A stretch of 22,437 bases of DNA, taken from assembly GCA_009602725.1 (NCBI GenBank), contig WELB01000051.1, positions 432,873 to 455,309 on the forward strand, given 5' to 3'. Positions 18,067-22,437 of this stretch are shown here, one piece after another. The position numbers and the translations under genes were made by a program. The notes beneath the pieces are model-generated. The model saw only the letters and a list, made by a program, of their open reading frames with translations, ran no database searches and was not told where the DNA came from. The DNA comes from Spirogloea muscicola. Lineage: Eukaryota > Streptophyta > Zygnematophyceae > Spirogloeales > Spirogloeaceae. Each line of letters begins with the position of its first letter. Position 1 is the stretch's first letter.

Positions 18067-21000
18067 TTAGCATCCCTCGTCAACTGCCGCGGCCGCTGCC
18101 TCCTCCACGACATCTGCTACAGCAGCCTCACTTGTGACGTCCTCTGCCAGCTGCTGCTCTGCCACTCCAGAGTTCTGCTGCTGCAGCTGCTCCAAGTGCT
18201 GCAAGAGCTGCGCCGCCTTGCGCTTGGCACGTGGCGTCCCAGCCTGCAGCAGTGACGAGAGCGGAGGGACAACCCCCAGCTCCAATGCCGACTGCGAGTG
18301 CGCGACCCCGTTGAGGCAGAGCGCCAGCAAAACTGCAGCAGCGTTTTCCTTGTTCCGTGGCGTCCCAACTCTGCAAAGAGAACAACATAAATCGTTGAGT
18401 TGTCTGGCAATGTCTCCAAACTTAAGCCAGGAGCAAGCAATTACAACAAGGCGACAGCGTTATTTGCTTTGCTAGTATCAGGTTAAGCTGCCACAGCGTG
18501 AGCAAGAGATTGACAACCTAACATTGAGGCGCCAATACCATAGTCAGAGGTCATGCATGGGTTGACACTTGTACATGATAAGCAGCCACATAGGCATGGC
18601 ATGGGGCTGCAAGGAGGAGCAGAAGCCAAGCTCGCTTGCTACCTGATCAAGTCCACCAATGCAGGCACGGCTGAGGCCTGGCCAATGGCAGCTCGGCCTT
18701 CACTGGCGGTTGTAAGGATGGCTAGAATTGCCAGGGCCTCATCTGTCATGCCGGCGGTTCGGTCGATCAGTAGGTCCATCAGCGGGGGCACAACGCCAGC
18801 CCTTACAGCAAGGGACTTGTTTCCCTGCAGTAATGGCACACAATGAATGTAAGGCCCCTTGCATGTTGTGGCAAGCCCAGTTGGCAGTCAATCCCCTGAA
18901 TTACAGTACAGAGCTTCATCTACACAATCTTCCGACTGCCTAAAGTCTAAGTATAGAAGACGTGATCAACTAATTGCTCATACGGAAACACTGAATGCAT
19001 AGGGAGCTTGACGGCTGCAGGTCATCAGATGGACTTGCTGTATACAGGTCGCAACAAAGCCAGTATGTGCCAGGGTTTGCCAATGAAGGTCACAAACATG
19101 TCGAGCTTGTGCCTGCAAAGGCTCTCCACTTGACACAAGCAACTCACTATCCTAATTCAACATGATCCTCAAAGATCTAAAGACATTAATCCTTGCACTA
19201 GATGGCAGGCTTTGTACCCCATAGATGGACAGATTGAAGAGCGCCGTGGCTGCGTCCTTCTTCCCGCGCGGGGTGCCTTCCTCCAGCAGCTCCACCAGCG
19301 CTGGAATAGCTCCTGAGTTGCCGATGCTTACTTTGTTGTCATCAACAACAGAGAGGCTGAAGAGCGTCGCTGCTGCATTCTCTCGGGCCTCCATACTTCC
19401 ATTCCTCAGCACAGTGACAATTGGATCGATAGCGCCGCACTGCACAATCGCCCCCTGAAGGCAAGCCAAGGGTCTGACATCAATGAGAGCCACCAAGCAA
19501 CTTGCTGGGTTGCATCAGTCAAGGAGGAGAGTGTCCAGAGCAGGTGACACTCAACCTGGGCAGGCCTAAGGTGCATCTTCATACAAAGTCAATATGAGTC
19601 CTCCAAATATATTAATCAGTCCATCAGCAGCAGGTGCCTAACAACATGCAGTGCGGCAAGTGCTGAAACGTGGTACGGCTGACCAACCTTATTGTCTTCG
19701 TTGATGGAAAGATTCAGAAGGGCAGTCACAGCATGTTCCTGAGTCTTCTGATCTGGCGAAGTCAAGAGTCCAACGAGCTTGGGGATGGCTCCCGAGCGAG
19801 CAATGCAGACGCGGTTCTCCATGCTCTTCTTGGCCAGCAGGCGGAGCTCGCCAGCTGCCGCTCTGGTCACATCTTACAGACACAATACAATGGAGAGCCG
19901 AGTTAAGCCTTGTTACACTCGTTCATAGCCGTAATCATGCAACAACCACACATAAGTTATCAATTGTCCCTTAAATGACGTCTGTCGCACTAACAGCCAC
20001 TTGATATGCAAGTCATCAAAGGATTCAACTACACAGAAGCTGATGCGAAGGATGATGAGAGATGAAGGTCATAAGGGTTGACCCAGTCTTCCAGTGGCAA
20101 GTATCTATGGAAAGTAGTGAAGCTGACATGTGAGAGAGGACTTCTAAAATTTATCTGCTAAGTGTACTACACCACAGAGCAAGCTATGAAGTGCAGGCGA
20201 CGTGCAATACCTTGGGGCCCGGCTGTGAGCTTCTCCAAAAGAGTCTTGACAAGAACCTGGTCTGGACCCACTTCCACACCTATGTCGGATGCTGTGCGCC
20301 CCATTTTCTGATAATAGATGTCCAGAACAAAGCTAGCGTGAGATTGAGTACATGAAATGGTCCCCAAAAGTGTCACCCTCTAGTCATGATAGAACTACAA
20401 AACCCAATGAGCTGCTGGTGCTACTACATACAGTGAAGGAGTGCTACCTTGAGCGCAGGCTTTGAGCCAGGCTTTTTGGGCACCTCCACCCCATTCTCGT
20501 CACACCACTGAGCAATGAGGCTGCGGAGTACATAGTTGGGGATGAGCACTAGGTGTGATAGCTTCTGTTGCGTCTTTGGACAAGTCCGCTGCCCAGAATC
20601 GAGCCACTTCTGGATGCAGGCCCTTTCATATGTCTGCAGCACAAGCCAACAAAGTTCCAGTCATTAACTCAGTTGACAAGTTATCTCACGGTGACAAAGC
20701 TGTTATTCAGATGTATCGATTATTGCTTGAACTGCCAAGACCTATACATCCATGATATGGTGGAAAATATGCCGCAGAAAGTGGCTGCTCCAGGTAATGA
20801 GTAACTTGGCAGATGCAACCATGGATCTAGCTCCAGATCACAAAGCAAGGGATGTGACAAAATTATTTTGCACCATCTGCAAATCTATAACACACGGCCA
20901 ACCCACGCACTTTGTAGAACTGCACGACCATACCTGTCCTGTCGCCACGATCACAGGGTCGTGGATCAGCTCTAGCGAGATGGGGCACTTGAAATCCTCT

Positions 21001-22420
21001 GGCGGCAGCGGAGCCGCGTCGATCCTGCTCGATGAGCCCGTGCCATCGTCCCCTGTATCCCCGCCAATGTAGGTCTTCCACTTTCGGAGCAACTCCAAAG
21101 TGACTGACATCTCGTTCTCCGTGATTGCGGTGTTGAGCTGCCTGACCAGCCTTCGATCCCGCAGCAAGGCGCGCTGCTTCTGCAGTGCCCTGATGTCCCC
21201 CGCTATGGCGTCTACAGCCATGAGGTCCAGCCGCTCCGCAACTGACTGCATGTCAGACAATGCCAGGCAGCCCTCCCGCTCCTTGGCGAGGAGGTTCTTG
21301 ATGTCGTTGTAAAGCTGCTCCTCCTGCGAGTCTGTCGTGCCCTTAGATCGCCTCAGTTGCATGTGGACCAGCTCCACCTGCAGAACAACCGCAACCCTGT
21401 CAACCTTCTATGAACATTTTGTCGATGACAAGATAGCTGCTGCTAAGCTTGGCTTGCAAGGGCGGCTTGAGAGAGGGGCTGCGACATGGTACCTGCTCCT
21501 TCGTGTCTTCAGACAAGCCTATCAACTCCAGCGGCAACTTGTCCAAGGCAGCTATGAGGTCGGTAGTCACCTCCTGGAACATGGACATGATGAACGGTTG
21601 GTTCATCACCTGCACCAAGCCCACAACTCCACCAAGCTTCACACTCCAAGCACTTCCAGAGGCTTGCCTTGAGACCGAACAGGACGACCCCTGCGATGTG
21701 TGCATCGCGTTCCAATGAGGGCACCCAGCAAAGTGGGAAGAAGGAGAGCCTGAGATGGCGGCTCTCTGACATGAAATGACATCTTGGCAGGCGTTCGCAA
21801 ATTACAAAAGCCAGTTGCTCAAACAATGCAGCCGGTGAGAGGGCAAAGAGCCAACAACAGCATGCTAGGTCGCAGCCAAGGGAAGCGAGAATGGCCAAGG
21901 CATCAATCAAGCGGCGCAGCATCAAAGCAAGCCCGCAGGCCCGAACGACCATTACTATAGCGCCGCTGCCGAGACCGCAGGAAGACAGACTCAAAGGCGG
22001 GCGCACAGGTGTGGCCTCTTCAAGCACAGCGTTTGCCTCTCGAGGGGCCTTCCAGTGCAAGTGGCAGCAGGAGTGGCCTAACAATCGTCCGCTGCGAAGG
22101 ACGAGAGAAGGCTGCGCGGCGGGCCGTCTCACCATGTAGAGCTTGGAGCCGTCGCGGCACTGCTCGAGGAGCGCGGCGGTAGTCTGCAGCGTGACGTGGA
22201 GGTCCTGGAAGGCCTTGAGCACGGTGGGCGCGAGCGGGAGGTCGCCTTCCCGGACCTCCTCGAAGACCTGCTCCAGGACCTGGATGCGGCGCACCAGCTT
22301 GGCGGCGCGCCGGCGGTAGCTCCGCGCCGAGTCGGCGAGCGCCGCCACCGCCTGCACCGCCTGCAGCAGCGCCACCACCAGCGCCTTGGGCGTCGTCGTC
22401 GTCCTCATCTTGGACACCAT
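18067..22420 (-). CDS. PUB: Plant U-box E3 ubiquitin ligase with UND and armadillo repeats (PUB12/13/14 type), 9 exons
   Basis: The U-box recruits a ubiquitin-charged E2, and ARM repeats bind the substrate. Proposed minus-strand exons: 22133-22420, 21493-21609, 20934-21377, 20448-20633, 20211-20307, 19688-19872, 19218-19454, 18643-18824, 18067-18370. They join in one frame to give 679 residues. Residues 1-260: helical UND domain ([27 protein letters not shown]). From 264: U-box, [20 protein letters not shown] then [17 protein letters not shown] and [15 protein letters not shown], with the core Cys, Asp and Trp positions kept. About 380-650: ARM repeats ([71 protein letters not shown]). A Gln/Glu/Ala-rich tail follows. 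The frame is open to the window edge, so the start may lie upstream of ATG 22420. Architecture is certain; the exact PUB orthologue is not. Confidence 0.95.
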
Positions 22421-22437
22421 GGCCCTCGCCGGCCGCC

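Noticed and set aside
1-22437. CRISPR arrays, bacterial operons, phage genes, rRNA or tRNA genes
   Set aside because: None seen. The intron-rich genes show a eukaryotic nuclear segment, and no cloverleaf or regularly spaced repeat was recognised.

Overview
The window is nuclear DNA of a green plant-lineage microbe, most likely a green alga. Coding regions are cut into short exons by many GT-AG introns. The proteins look plant-type: plastid malonyl-CoA:ACP transacylase, a plant U-box/armadillo ubiquitin ligase, PRA1, RPN10 and an augmin subunit. Exons and 5' leaders are rich in GCC-type triplets, and TGTAA sequences occur near some gene ends. A trebouxiophyte such as a Coccomyxa relative is a reasonable guess, but that is inference only.

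Layout. 1-310: start of a dispersed repeat. 602-4010 (+): plastid malonyl-CoA:ACP transacylase, 11 exons, 400 residues. 4575-6368 (-): six-exon augmin subunit 2-like gene, 240 residues, convergent with the transacylase. 6664-9682 (+): RPN10, the proteasomal ubiquitin receptor, 10 exons, 441 residues, head to head with the augmin gene. 9683-11450: gene-poor DNA with repeat copies. About 11626-14686 (+): an unrecognised alanine-rich protein with two AT-hooks. 14687-16660: mostly diverged copies of the same repeat family. 16743-17278 (+): PRA1-family protein whose 5' end is lost at an assembly gap. 18067-22420 (-): nine-exon UND/U-box/ARM E3 ligase, 679 residues. Three single undetermined bases (6582, 11704, 16742) all sit in GC-rich triplet tracts near gene starts and probably mark gaps of unknown size.

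The exon models for the transacylase, augmin, RPN10 and U-box genes were built by hand. In each, GT-AG boundaries and phases join into one unbroken frame. The genes do not form a single pathway. RPN10 (reads ubiquitin chains) and the U-box ligase (writes them) both belong to ubiquitin-dependent proteolysis, but they are about 8 kb apart with unrelated genes between. The most unusual material is the dispersed repeat family. Copies carry a hairpin module at one end and, at the other, a short sequence whose copies differ largely by synonymous changes when read as a peptide ending in LLxRGY-stop. This suggests descent from a coding sequence.
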